A program made the position numbers and the translations under genes. From positions 2,124,557-2,188,556 of the forward strand of contig CATOSZ010000003.1 in assembly GCA_951812805.1 (NCBI GenBank): 64,000 nt of DNA, written 5' to 3'. Of the stretch, positions 16,243 to 24,469 are shown one piece after another (position 1 is the stretch's first letter; every line of letters starts with the position of its first letter). The notes beneath the pieces are model-generated. The model had not been told where the DNA came from, did no database searches, and saw only the letters and a program-made list of their open reading frames with translations. The DNA is from an uncultured Alphaproteobacteria bacterium. Lineage in GTDB: Bacteria; Pseudomonadota; Alphaproteobacteria; GCA-2731375.

Positions 16243-16992
16243 ATGCTCATCTCGACCGGGACGGAGACCGCAAAGCTGAGTGAAGCGACCTATATGGTCG
16301 ACGATCAGCCCTACAAGGGCTGGGAATACATCGGCCAGGCGCCGAAGCCGGGCACGCCCGGCTATGGCCAGGACGTCGCCGGGGCGGCGGTCCCGCAAGC
16401 CTATCTGGTCATGCAGCCGCCGGGCAGCGTCACCCGACCGCACTTCCATCAGACCAACCAGTTCCAGCTGTTCGTCGGCGGCGGCGGCACGGTCGGAGAA
16501 ACCCGGGTCGATCCGGTGACCGTGCAGTATGCCGGCGCCCACACGCCTTACGGTCCAATCCACGCCGAAACGTCGGGCGTCGACTACTTCACCCTGCGCC
16601 AGGCCTGGGACAGCGGCGCCAAGTATCTGCCGGCGAGCCGCGATTTGCTGGAGCGGGGACGCTTCCGCCAGGTCGTCGGCGTCAAGGCCGACGACGCGCC
16701 GCCGGCCCCCGCCGGCGAGATCGGCCACGAGACGCTGATCGCGCCCGAGGCGGACGGCCTGTTCGCCGAGTGCCTCACGCTGCCGCCGGGTGCGCGGCAC
16801 CGCTTGCCGGACGCGGGCGAGGGCGGCGGGCAATATCATATCGTCATCTCCGGCGCGCTCGCCCGTGATGGCGCGAGCCTCGGCCCGCTGTCGGTCGAGT
16901 TCGCGACCCCCGATGAAGGCGCGGTCGAGATCGAGGCGGGGCCTGAGGGGCTGGAGCTAGTGCTGGCCCGCTTCCCCCGGCTCGAGGGCTGA
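16243..16992 (+). CDS. Cupin-fold protein of unknown function
   Basis: 249 residues. ATG 16243 follows GCGGAGGGATCGCC. A cupin motif-1-like segment RPHFHQTNQFQLFVGG (residues ~65-80) gives possible metal ligands His-X-His, and a His occurs later in GPIHAETSG. A second, weaker cupin-like half follows residue ~160 (ARHRLPDAGEGGGQYHIVI), suggesting a bicupin. Such proteins are often dioxygenases or sugar/acid-binding enzymes. It is the first of three rightward genes with a CoxG-like protein 16 bp later and a ThDP enzyme, but no specific pathway can be named. Confidence 0.7.
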   Translation: MLISTGTETAKLSEATYMVDDQPYKGWEYIGQAPKPGTPGYGQDVAGAAVPQAYLVMQPPGSVTRPHFHQTNQFQLFVGGGGTVGETRVDPVTVQYAGAHTPYGPIHAETSGVDYFTLRQAWDSGAKYLPASRDLLERGRFRQVVGVKADDAPPAPAGEIGHETLIAPEADGLFAECLTLPPGARHRLPDAGEGGGQYHIVISGALARDGASLGPLSVEFATPDEGAVEIEAGPEGLELVLARFPRLEG

Positions 16993-17008
16993 GATCGGCC
17001 GCCGGCCC

Positions 17009-17605
17009 ATGGTCAGCCTGAACGAAGAGATCGCGATTGCCGCCCCGCCCGAGCGGGTCTGGCCGCTGTTGAGCGATCCGGCCGTGGTCGCTGGCTGCAT
17101 CCCCGGCGCCGAGCTGGCACCGGACCAGGGCGATGGCCTGTGGCGCGGCACGATCCGGGTCAAGTTCGGGCCGACCACGGTGATCTTCCGGGGCGAGGCG
17201 ACCTTGACCTTCGACGCGGAGGCGCGGCGCATCGAGATCGAAGGTCGCGGCATCGACGGTCGCGGCGCCTCGCGGGCGCTCGCCTCCGGCACCGTCGCCG
17301 CGTCGGGGGGCGAGAGCACGACGCTCGCCGTGGCGGGCGAATTCAACGTCACCGGCCCCATCGAACCCTTTGTCAATTCGGGCGGTGTCCATGTGGCCCG
17401 CGCCCTGCTGGCGGAATTCGCGCAGAACATGGCCGCCCAAGTCGGCGCCCCGGTCGAGACGCCGGACACGCCCGAGGTCGCCGAGACGCCGGCGGCACCC
17501 CAACAGCCGGCTCCCCAACCTTCGGCGGGCGAACTCGGCGCGGGCGGGCTGCTGTGGCGGGCCTTCCTCTCTTGGCTGAAAGGCCTTCTCGGTAAGTCAA
17601 AATAA
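17009..17605 (+). CDS. CoxG-like SRPBCC protein
   Basis: 198 residues from ATG 17009. The N-terminus (IAIAAPPERVWPLLSDPAVV then GCIPGAEL) matches the CO-dehydrogenase subunit G/START-like fold, which forms a hydrophobic cavity. In Cox operons CoxG tethers CO dehydrogenase to the membrane. A Pro/Ala-rich linker (residues ~150-175) leads to a short C-terminal hydrophobic/basic segment GLLWRAFLSWLKGLLGKSK, which could anchor it at the membrane, as in CoxG. No cox structural genes are adjacent; the only molybdenum hydroxylase large subunit in the window is broken (33-36 kb). Confidence 0.82.
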   Translation: MVSLNEEIAIAAPPERVWPLLSDPAVVAGCIPGAELAPDQGDGLWRGTIRVKFGPTTVIFRGEATLTFDAEARRIEIEGRGIDGRGASRALASGTVAASGGESTTLAVAGEFNVTGPIEPFVNSGGVHVARALLAEFAQNMAAQVGAPVETPDTPEVAETPAAPQQPAPQPSAGELGAGGLLWRAFLSWLKGLLGKSK

Positions 17606-17624
17606 TGCGGGGGAGTTAACCGGC

Positions 17625-19295
17625 ATGAGCAAACTTCTGGTCACCGACGTCCTGACCCAGGCCTTCGTCGCCGAGGGGGTCGACCATCTCTTCACCCTGA
17701 TGGGGGACGCCAACATGTACTGGTCGGCGCGCATGGCCGATCACCCCGGCATGAAGCTGGTGCATGCCCGGCACGAGCATTGCGCCTGCTCGATGGCGCA
17801 TGGCTACGCGCTCGCCACCGGCAAGGTCGGCGTCGCCTCGACCACCTGCGGGCCGGGCTTCACCCAGATCATGACGGCGCTGACCCAGGCGGCACGGGGT
17901 AACGTGCCGCTGGTGGTCTTCGCCGGCGATTCCCCCATGGGCGCCGCCTGGTACCTGCAGGAGCTCGACATGGCGCCGTTGGCGCGGGCGACCGGCGCGC
18001 ACTACATCGCCGTGCGCTCGATCGACCGCATGCTGGATAATGTGCGCGAGGCCTTCCACGTCGCCATGACCGAGCGCCGGCCCGTCGTGTTGTCGGTCCC
18101 GATGGACTTGCAGCGCCAGGAATATCCCTACATGGCCGACTACATACCCTCGGCTGATCTCGGGCCCGTCGCCCAGCGCCCGCTGCCCGACCCCGCCCTC
18201 GTCGAACGACTGGTGGGCATGATCGAGGAGGCAGAACGGCCGATCCTGCTGGCCGGGCGGGGCGCCGTGCGCTCCGGCGCGCGCGCGGCCCTGGAGGCGC
18301 TGGCCGAACGCTCGGGCGCGCTGCTGGCGACCTCGCTGCTCGGCAAGGGACTGTTCGAGGGCAATCCCTATCACCTCGGCATCGCCGGCGCCTTCGCCAA
18401 CGACCATGCGCGCGAGCGGTTCGTCGAATCCGATCTGGTGATCGGCGTCGGCGCCGGCCTCGGCCACTACACGACGGAGGGCGGCTACCTCTATCCGGGC
18501 GCCCAGGTGGTGCAGATCGACACCGCACCCCGCGGCCTCTGGCAGGGGCTGCGCACCGCCGACCTGCACATCCAGGCCGACGCCCGCGCCGCGGCCGAGA
18601 GCCTGGTCGAAGCGCTCGATCGCCGCGGCATCGCCAAGACCGGGAGCCGGGCGCCCGGCATCGCCGAGGGCATCGCCGCCGCCTCGCCCGACGGCAAGGA
18701 ATTCCCCGTGCAGGCGAACACCGTCGACCCGCGCCGGGCCATCCAGGAGCTGGACGCGGTGATCCCGAAGGACTGGGACGTGGTGATCGGCGGCGGCCAT
18801 TACTTCTCGATCGCACTCACCCACATGAGCGGGCGGGCGCCGGAGAAATATCACGTCGTCGTCGATTTCGGCGCCATCGGCTCCGGCCTGCCGGCGGCGA
18901 TCGGCGTGGCCGCGGCGCGCGGCGACGGCAAGGTCGCGCTGATCGAGGGCGACGGCAGCCTGCTGATGCATGTCCAGGAGCTGGAGACGGTTCGCCGCCA
19001 GGGCCTGCAAATGTTGATCGCGATCATGAACGACGGCGGCTACGGGGCGGAGTTCCACAAGTTCCGCGCCCACGGCATGGAGACCGGCGTGCGCGAGGCG
19101 ATGCACGGCCGCGGCGACCTGGCGGGCGTCGCCGGCGGCTTCGGCCTGCGCGGCGATACCGTGTCGGCGATGGGCCGCATGGAAGGCCTGTTCGCCGAAC
19201 ACCGCGCCGCCAACAACGCCAGCCTGTGGGACGTCCACACCGACGATCTCATCGCCTCGCGCAGCTATCGCCGGGTCCACTACGGCGAGGCGTAG
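17625..19295 (+). CDS. Thiamine-diphosphate-dependent enzyme (acetolactate synthase-like)
   Basis: 556 residues, ATG 17625 after GGGGGAGTTAACCGGC. It has the three-domain ThDP fold: the Pyr domain with the catalytic-Glu segment ARHEHCACSMAHGYA (Glu ~residue 51), a central FAD/regulatory-like domain, and the PP domain. The ThDP/Mg motif is EGDGSLLMHVQELETVRRQG, ending in NDGGYGAE. Family members decarboxylate 2-keto acids and ligate or release aldehydes (acetolactate, benzoylformate, oxalyl-CoA, sulfoacetaldehyde). I cannot assign the substrate; no small regulatory subunit is present, so ilvB is unlikely. It follows the CoxG-like gene by 19 bp and converges on NIPSNAP. Confidence 0.88.
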   Translation: MSKLLVTDVLTQAFVAEGVDHLFTLMGDANMYWSARMADHPGMKLVHARHEHCACSMAHGYALATGKVGVASTTCGPGFTQIMTALTQAARGNVPLVVFAGDSPMGAAWYLQELDMAPLARATGAHYIAVRSIDRMLDNVREAFHVAMTERRPVVLSVPMDLQRQEYPYMADYIPSADLGPVAQRPLPDPALVERLVGMIEEAERPILLAGRGAVRSGARAALEALAERSGALLATSLLGKGLFEGNPYHLGIAGAFANDHARERFVESDLVIGVGAGLGHYTTEGGYLYPGAQVVQIDTAPRGLWQGLRTADLHIQADARAAAESLVEALDRRGIAKTGSRAPGIAEGIAAASPDGKEFPVQANTVDPRRAIQELDAVIPKDWDVVIGGGHYFSIALTHMSGRAPEKYHVVVDFGAIGSGLPAAIGVAAARGDGKVALIEGDGSLLMHVQELETVRRQGLQMLIAIMNDGGYGAEFHKFRAHGMETGVREAMHGRGDLAGVAGGFGLRGDTVSAMGRMEGLFAEHRAANNASLWDVHTDDLIASRSYRRVHYGEA

Positions 19296-19308
19296 CCAAC
19301 CCGTCGTC

Positions 19309-19635
19309 CTATTGGACGGACGAGAACGCCGTCGGCAGCAGGATCTGGTTGGCGACGGAGGCGACGATGGCACCGTCCTTTTCCGTCTCGGCGCGCTTCT
19401 CGTTCCATTCGGGATCGGCCTGGAAGGCAACCCACTTCTCGTCCCGCTCGGCAAGCGATTCCCAGGCCAGGAGATAGTAGAGATCCTGGTTGCTCTCGCC
19501 GATGCCGACGGTCCAGAAGCCCGCCTGGCGGATGCCGTGGCGTTCCCAGATGCCGAGTGTGATGGTGTCGAAGCGCTTCAGCAGTGCCGGCAGCCGGCCC
19601 GGCACACAGTGGTAGACTCTGAGTTCGTAGATCAT
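19309..19635 (-). CDS. NIPSNAP-family protein
   Basis: 108 residues; start ATG at 19635 preferred because MIYELRVYHCVPGRLPALLK is the usual N-terminus of the family and GGGGAAAACCTC precedes it. An upstream in-frame ATG at 19686 would add 17 unusual residues. The ferredoxin-like (dimeric alpha/beta barrel) fold includes LLAWESLAERDEKWVAF, the typical second half. Bacterial members are small cytosolic proteins of unclear function, often beside oxidative catabolic genes. Convergent with the ThDP gene. Confidence 0.85.
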   Translation of the reverse strand: MIYELRVYHCVPGRLPALLKRFDTITLGIWERHGIRQAGFWTVGIGESNQDLYYLLAWESLAERDEKWVAFQADPEWNEKRAETEKDGAIVASVANQILLPTAFSSVQ

Positions 19636-19763
19636 GAGGTTTTCCCCGCTTGGCACGATGGACGGATATTCGATGAGGTTATCCATGTTGATCCGGGCCT
19701 TGCGGGATTGATAGTGTTTTTTCTCAAGGTTGGCGCCGGAGGGCGCAGAAGGAGGGGCATGAT

Positions 19764-20591
19764 ATGGGAATCGAGGAACAGCGCTTCGAAGCGGGCGGGT
19801 TGGTGTTTTCCGTCCGTCACGAGCAGTGGGACGCCAACATTCACAGCCACGCCGACCAGGGTGCCATCATCGAGGTGAGCGCGCCGGTCGACGGGCGGGA
19901 GCGGGCGTTGCTGCGCTTCAACTGCTGCGACGTCGAGCGGAGCTACGTCTACGATCCGGACGGCGAGCACAAGGTCTGCCAGATGGATCCCATCGTCGAC
20001 GGCAACCCGGTCGGCTGGTCGGTGCGGCAGATGCGCGACAAGCTGGCGCCGATGCTGGGTCGCGCCGGCGCGGCGGCGCTGGCCGACGGGCTCGACGCGT
20101 CGGGTCTGTGCGAGACGCTGGACCGGGTCGAAGCGGCGGCGCGCGAGGCCTACATCCGCGGCCGCCGAACCGTGAAGCACAATCGCGGCACCGACATTTT
20201 CGAGGCCGGCAACATCCGCTTCGGGCTGGAGATGCGCGATCTCGGCGGCGACGGCGGCCTGGCGATCCATGTGCTCTCGGATCTGGTCGGCACCACCGGT
20301 GATTCCTACGCCGAGGAGACCGAGATCCTGGCCTTCGACTGTTTCCGCGGCGAGCCGCACTATCACTACGGCCCCCGCAACAAGAACCATCGCTATTACT
20401 GGGACCAGACCATCATCCCCGATCCCCTGGAATGGACCCTCGGCGTGCTGAAGTCCGGCAAGCTGAAGCCGATGATCGAGGCGGCGGGCTATCCCGGCGT
20501 CGCGGCCGATCTCGACGAAGGCTTGGTCGCGTCCCTGCTGCCGGCGCTCGAGAGCAAGGCCCGCGAGATGCAGCCGAAAACGGATGGCTGA
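19764..20591 (+). CDS. Unrecognised protein with two similar halves
   Basis: 275 residues; ATG 19764 after AAGGAGGGGCATAT. I do not recognise the family. The protein repeats itself: FEAGGLVFSVRHEQWD... then RFNCCDVERSYVYDPDG in the first half (residues ~8-72), and FEAGNIRFGLEMRDLG... then AFDCFRGEPHYHYGPR in the second (~148-215). Each half places a Cys and a run of aromatic/His residues at the same relative site, as if a small beta domain had duplicated. There is no signal peptide. Its last 8 bases overlap the start of an amidohydrolase, so the two are translationally coupled and probably share a pathway. It might bind the same substrate; this is a guess. Confidence 0.65.
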   Translation: MGIEEQRFEAGGLVFSVRHEQWDANIHSHADQGAIIEVSAPVDGRERALLRFNCCDVERSYVYDPDGEHKVCQMDPIVDGNPVGWSVRQMRDKLAPMLGRAGAAALADGLDASGLCETLDRVEAAAREAYIRGRRTVKHNRGTDIFEAGNIRFGLEMRDLGGDGGLAIHVLSDLVGTTGDSYAEETEILAFDCFRGEPHYHYGPRNKNHRYYWDQTIIPDPLEWTLGVLKSGKLKPMIEAAGYPGVAADLDEGLVASLLPALESKAREMQPKTDG

Positions 20592-22032
20592 TCCCGCGGC
20601 GGGCCCGGCCGTCGATCTGAAGATCGACGGCGCGACGATCATCACGGTCGATGCCGAACGACGGGTGATCGAAAACGGTGCGGTCCTCGTCGACAAGGGC
20701 CGCATCGTCGCGGTCGGCGCCGACGACGGCCGGCCGGCGCGGGAGCGGTTGGACGGCACCGACATGGTGGTCCTGCCGGGTCTGATCGACGGTCACGCCC
20801 ATGCCGGCCACGGCCTGGTGAAGTCGCTCGGCGCCGGGCGCAGCGGCACCTGGTTCGAAGCCTGTGAGCGGATCTACACCCGGGCCACCAGCGCCTCCTT
20901 CTGGCGGGCCGAGGCGCGCCTCTCGGCGTTGGAGCGCCTGAAGGCCGGGGTGACCTGCGGCCTCTCCCTGATGGGCGGCGGCCCGGACATCATGGCGACC
21001 GACGATGTGGAAAACGGCAATGCCTGGGCCGGCGCCGTCGCCGAGGTCGGCATCCGCGGCGTCCTGGCCGTCGGTCCCGGCCGGCCGCCGTTCCCGCGCG
21101 AGTACCTGCGCTGGGACAGCGGGACGGGGGTAGCCCGCACCGTCGGCCTCGACGATCAGCTGGCGGTCAGCCGCGATCTGGTCGAGGCCTGGCACGGCGC
21201 GCAGGACGGCCGCTTGCAAGTCGCGCTGGCGACGCCGGTTTTCGGCCGAACCGACAAGGGCGACGGCGCCCCGGCGGCGGAGATCGAGCGGTTGGTCGCC
21301 ACGGTGCTGGAACTGCGGGCGGCACACGGGTTGCGCCTGACCCAGGACGGCCATCATTCCGGCACCCTGGCCGCGGCGCGGACGCTCGGCCTGCTCGGTC
21401 CCTGGTCGTTGATGAGCCACTCGGTCGATCTGACCGAGGCGGATATCGCCGCGGTGATCGAGACCGGAGCGGCCATCGTGCACAATCCGAGCGCGGTGAT
21501 GTCGATCCGCGGCCGCTGCCCGGTGACGGAGTTGATCGAGGCCGGCGTCTGCGTGCTGATCGGCTCCGACGGCGCGGCACCGGACCGCGGCTACGACATG
21601 TTCCGCCACATGGCCCAGGCGATGCACTACCACCGCCGCCACTTCCGCGATCCCCTCGTGCTGCCGCCCGGCAAGGCGCTGGAGATGGTGACCATCGACG
21701 CGGCCCGCGGCCTCGGCCTCGCGGACGAGATCGGCTCCATCGAGGTCGGCAAGCGGGCCGACCTGGTCCTGGTCGACATGGCCAAACCGCATCTCTACCC
21801 GCCGAACATGCCGGTCACCCGCATCGCCCATTTCGCCAACGCCGCCGATGTCGACACGGTCATCGTCGATGGCGAGATCCTGATGCGCGGTCGCCGGGTC
21901 GCGAACGTCGACGAGCGCGAGGTGCTGGCCGAGGCGGCGGTGGAATGCGAACAGATGCTGGCGCGCAGCGGCCTCCACCACCTGACCGCGGAGCCGGACG
22001 ACTACTGGCGTGGCGCCCGGATGGCGGATTAG
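20584..22032 (+). CDS. Amidohydrolase-superfamily hydrolase/deaminase
   Basis: 482 residues; the ATG at 20584 overlaps the preceding stop (ATGGCTGA). It has the N-terminal metal motif LPGLIDGHAHAGHGL, later QDGHHSGTL and SLMSHSVD (His ligands), and LIGSDGAAPDRG (Asp ligand), the layout of the cytosine-deaminase/AtzA-TrzN branch. These zinc or iron enzymes remove amino or chloro groups from heterocycles, or hydrolyse cyclic amides. The third-position ligand context (QDGHHSG rather than HxAE) differs from guanine or 5'-methylthioadenosine deaminases, so substrate is open. Its stop overlaps that of hpnE on the other strand. Confidence 0.86.
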   Translation: MADPAAGPAVDLKIDGATIITVDAERRVIENGAVLVDKGRIVAVGADDGRPARERLDGTDMVVLPGLIDGHAHAGHGLVKSLGAGRSGTWFEACERIYTRATSASFWRAEARLSALERLKAGVTCGLSLMGGGPDIMATDDVENGNAWAGAVAEVGIRGVLAVGPGRPPFPREYLRWDSGTGVARTVGLDDQLAVSRDLVEAWHGAQDGRLQVALATPVFGRTDKGDGAPAAEIERLVATVLELRAAHGLRLTQDGHHSGTLAAARTLGLLGPWSLMSHSVDLTEADIAAVIETGAAIVHNPSAVMSIRGRCPVTELIEAGVCVLIGSDGAAPDRGYDMFRHMAQAMHYHRRHFRDPLVLPPGKALEMVTIDAARGLGLADEIGSIEVGKRADLVLVDMAKPHLYPPNMPVTRIAHFANAADVDTVIVDGEILMRGRRVANVDEREVLAEAAVECEQMLARSGLHHLTAEPDDYWRGARMAD

Positions 22033-23279
22033 CCGAGCAGCAGGTCCGCCGCCCGCCGACCGGAGCGTGCGGCACCCTCGATGGTGGCCGGCACGCCGGT
22101 GTCGGTCCAGTCGCCGGCGAGTGCCAAGTTGTCGAAACGAGTGCGCGGGCCCGGGCGGCGCGCCTCCATCGCCGGGGTCTGGACGATGGTGGCGCGGCGT
22201 TCCTTGACGATGCGATAGGGCGGCGGTGCCGCTTCGGTCCGGCCGAGTGCGCGGGCGACATCGCGCCAGATCGTGCCGGCCAGGGTCTCGTCGTCCTGTT
22301 CGAGGAAACGGTTGCCGTCCGACAGCGTGATGGAGGCGACGTCGCCACGCTGAAAGATCCATTCCGCCGTGCCGCCGAGCAGTCCGACGAAGGGAACGTC
22401 CGGGTCGAGCCCGCGGGCGTCCGGCAGCCGGTAGTGCAGGTTCACAATGGCACTGAACGCGTCGGGATAGCTGGACATCGCCATCAGGTCGGCGGCGACG
22501 GCGGGCGGGGCCGCGAGGACGACGGCATCGCCGGGATCGAGGGCCACGTCGTCGTCGGTGAACCGCAGATGGCTTGCCCGGCCGTCCGCCCCCTCGATGG
22601 TGCGCAGGCGACTGGCGAAGCGGATGTCCACGCCGCGTGTTTGCAGTAGTCCGGCCAACGGTTCGATCAGGGCGTGCGACAGTCCGCCGGGGGCCAGGAC
22701 GGGCCGGCTGGCGGCTTCGCCCGCGACCAGGGTTTCGCGCACGACGGCCCACAGGCCGCGCGCCGTGCCGGTTTCGGCGGCGACGTTCAGGGCGGCGAGC
22801 GCGAGGGGCTCCCAAAGGCGTCGGTAGGCCGGCCGGCGGGTATCGAGGACCTCGCCCACGCTCGCGCCCGGTTTGGCGAGGGCGAGGCGGGCCATGTCGC
22901 GGGCCAATGCAACGAGGCCGACCTCGGGGGGCAGGGCGCTATACCCGAGCAGCGCACCCAGCCGCGTCGCCGCCGGGGCCAGCTGCCAGCGGGCGCCGGT
23001 TGCGAGATCCAGGAAGGGAAACCGCGCGGGCCGGATCTCGCGGATCCTGTCCCGGGCGCCGGCGGCGGCGATGAGGTCGAGGACGGTCCGGTTGCCGGTC
23101 AGGATCAGGTGGCTGCCGTTGTCGATCACCCGGTCGAGATGGGCGTCGTGATAGGACCGGCAACGCCCGCCGGCCCGCTTCGCACTGTCGTGCAGGACGA
23201 CGCGTTTGCCGGCGGCGCTCAACCGTTCGGCCGCTGCAAGGCCGGCGATGCCGGCGCCGACGACGTGGACGCGGGTCAA
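22029..23279 (-). CDS. hpnE: Hydroxysqualene dehydroxylase HpnE
   Basis: 416 residues. FAD-binding motif VHVVGAGIAGLAAAERLS, then the HpnE-specific GGRCRSYHD and the C-terminal AGDWTDTGVPATIEGAARSG. HpnE reduces hydroxysqualene to squalene with FAD and NAD(P)H, the last step of the HpnCDE route to hopanoids. The start is uncertain: TTG at 23279 gives the typical N-terminus (TRVHVVGAG) and lies seven bases after the hpnC stop. An ATG at 23342 would overlap hpnC by ~50 bases with a poorly conserved leader. Follows hpnC directly. The HpnD gene expected between them is absent. Confidence 0.88.
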   Translation of the reverse strand: MTRVHVVGAGIAGLAAAERLSAAGKRVVLHDSAKRAGGRCRSYHDAHLDRVIDNGSHLILTGNRTVLDLIAAAGARDRIREIRPARFPFLDLATGARWQLAPAATRLGALLGYSALPPEVGLVALARDMARLALAKPGASVGEVLDTRRPAYRRLWEPLALAALNVAAETGTARGLWAVVRETLVAGEAASRPVLAPGGLSHALIEPLAGLLQTRGVDIRFASRLRTIEGADGRASHLRFTDDDVALDPGDAVVLAAPPAVAADLMAMSSYPDAFSAIVNLHYRLPDARGLDPDVPFVGLLGGTAEWIFQRGDVASITLSDGNRFLEQDDETLAGTIWRDVARALGRTEAAPPPYRIVKERRATIVQTPAMEARRPGPRTRFDNLALAGDWTDTGVPATIEGAARSGRRAADLLLG

Positions 23280-23286
23280 TGTCGGC

Positions 23287-24138
23287 TCAGCGCCGCAGCA
23301 GGGCGGCGGCGATGCCACCGAGGCCGGCGGCGAGGCGAGCACCCTTGGTGAGTTCGACGCGCTCGGCCAGGGGATCGCGGCGGCGGAGTTCGTCGCGCAG
23401 GCGCCGGGCGAGGTTGACGATCACTGCCGATTCGAGGCCGAGACGGCGATGGCGCATGCGCCGGGCCAGCGGTGCGGCCTCGAGCAGCAGCGCGTCGACG
23501 CCGTCGAGCGTGCGGTCCAGCACCCGGCGCAGGCGGGCGTCGCTTCGCGGCGCCAGCAGGTCGTCGGCGCCGAGCCCTTCCGCCTCCAGCCAGTCGAGCG
23601 GGACGTAGAGCCGCCCGAGCGCGCGCCAGTCGTCGCCGCAGTCCTGCAGATGATTGAGGATCTGCAAGGCGGTGCAGAGCGCGTCGGAAGCCGGGCCGGG
23701 CGTCTCGTCCTCTCCATGCAGCGCCATCAGATAGCGCCCGACCGGCATCGCCGAATAGCGGCAATAGTCGATCAGGTCGTCCCAGGTCCGGCAGGGCGCG
23801 TTCTCCGCGTCGCGGCGAAAGGCGACGAGGAGTTCGCGGGCGAAGCGGGCCTCGACCCCGCTTTCGGCCAGGCTCTCGCGCAGGCGCGCCCCGGCCGTGG
23901 ACCACGGCTCGGCCGGCGCCCCGCCGGTCAGCACGGCGTCCAGGTGGTCGAGGTGGGCGAGTTTCTCCTCCCGCGCCAATTCGCCCGAGTCGGCGATATC
24001 GTCGGCCAGCCGGACGAAATGATAGAACGCCATGACATGCGGGCGGAGCGCCGCCGGCAGCAGGACCGAGGCGACGGGAAAATTCTCTCCGCGATGTGAT
24101 TTGAGGGCCTGGGGGCCGCTCTCGGCGATGGCGCTCAT
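23287..24138 (-). CDS. hpnC: Hydroxysqualene synthase HpnC
   Basis: 283 residues from ATG 24138; upstream in-frame codons belong to a non-coding leader. The all-alpha prenyl-transferase motifs are present: HRGENFPVASVLLP, the first Asp-rich VRLADDIADSGEL and the second LQDCGDDWRALGRLYVPLDW. The ENFPVAS opening distinguishes HpnC (presqualene-PP to hydroxysqualene) from HpnD. Acts at the membrane in hopanoid/squalene synthesis. HpnE follows immediately; no HpnD or squalene-hopene cyclase is in the window, so those must be elsewhere in the genome. Confidence 0.9.
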   Translation of the reverse strand: MSAIAESGPQALKSHRGENFPVASVLLPAALRPHVMAFYHFVRLADDIADSGELAREEKLAHLDHLDAVLTGGAPAEPWSTAGARLRESLAESGVEARFARELLVAFRRDAENAPCRTWDDLIDYCRYSAMPVGRYLMALHGEDETPGPASDALCTALQILNHLQDCGDDWRALGRLYVPLDWLEAEGLGADDLLAPRSDARLRRVLDRTLDGVDALLLEAAPLARRMRHRRLGLESAVIVNLARRLRDELRRRDPLAERVELTKGARLAAGLGGIAAALLRR

Positions 24139-24469
24139 GCGGGGGTCCGGCGTCGGATCAAGGGCGCGCACTATAGACCGAAACGACGGGCGAGGGGTGT
24201 TGCCGCGGGGGCACTTACTCTCAAAAGCCCTGCTCGCGGAGATTTGAGGTTGCGCTTGTGCGATACTCTTGGCATACCTCGCCATCGCATGTGGGGTTCC
24301 CTCGTGCGAGGGGTGTCGCATTGCGTGCGGCGGGGTGGTGATCGATGGACGTCGATCCCGGACCGGCAGCTTCGAGGGGAAGTGGCCGGATCGTTTTTTC
24401 CGATCCCGTTTCATGCGCGCCGCGATAGCTGGGCGAAAATGGTCGAACGACAACCGCGGGAGTAGCGCC
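24139..24469. other. Divergent intergenic region between hpnC and the TRAP genes
   Basis: 331 bp without a credible gene. It must carry the promoters for the leftward squalene pair and the rightward TRAP genes. Nothing I would call a specific operator was seen; a TTGCGC-17-CATACC pair at ~24250-24278 is only a weak sigma-70-like match. Confidence 0.55.

Noticed and set aside
23287..24138. Calling this gene hpnD
   Set aside because: The HRGENFPVAS opening and the LQDCGDDWRALGRLY motif match HpnC rather than HpnD.
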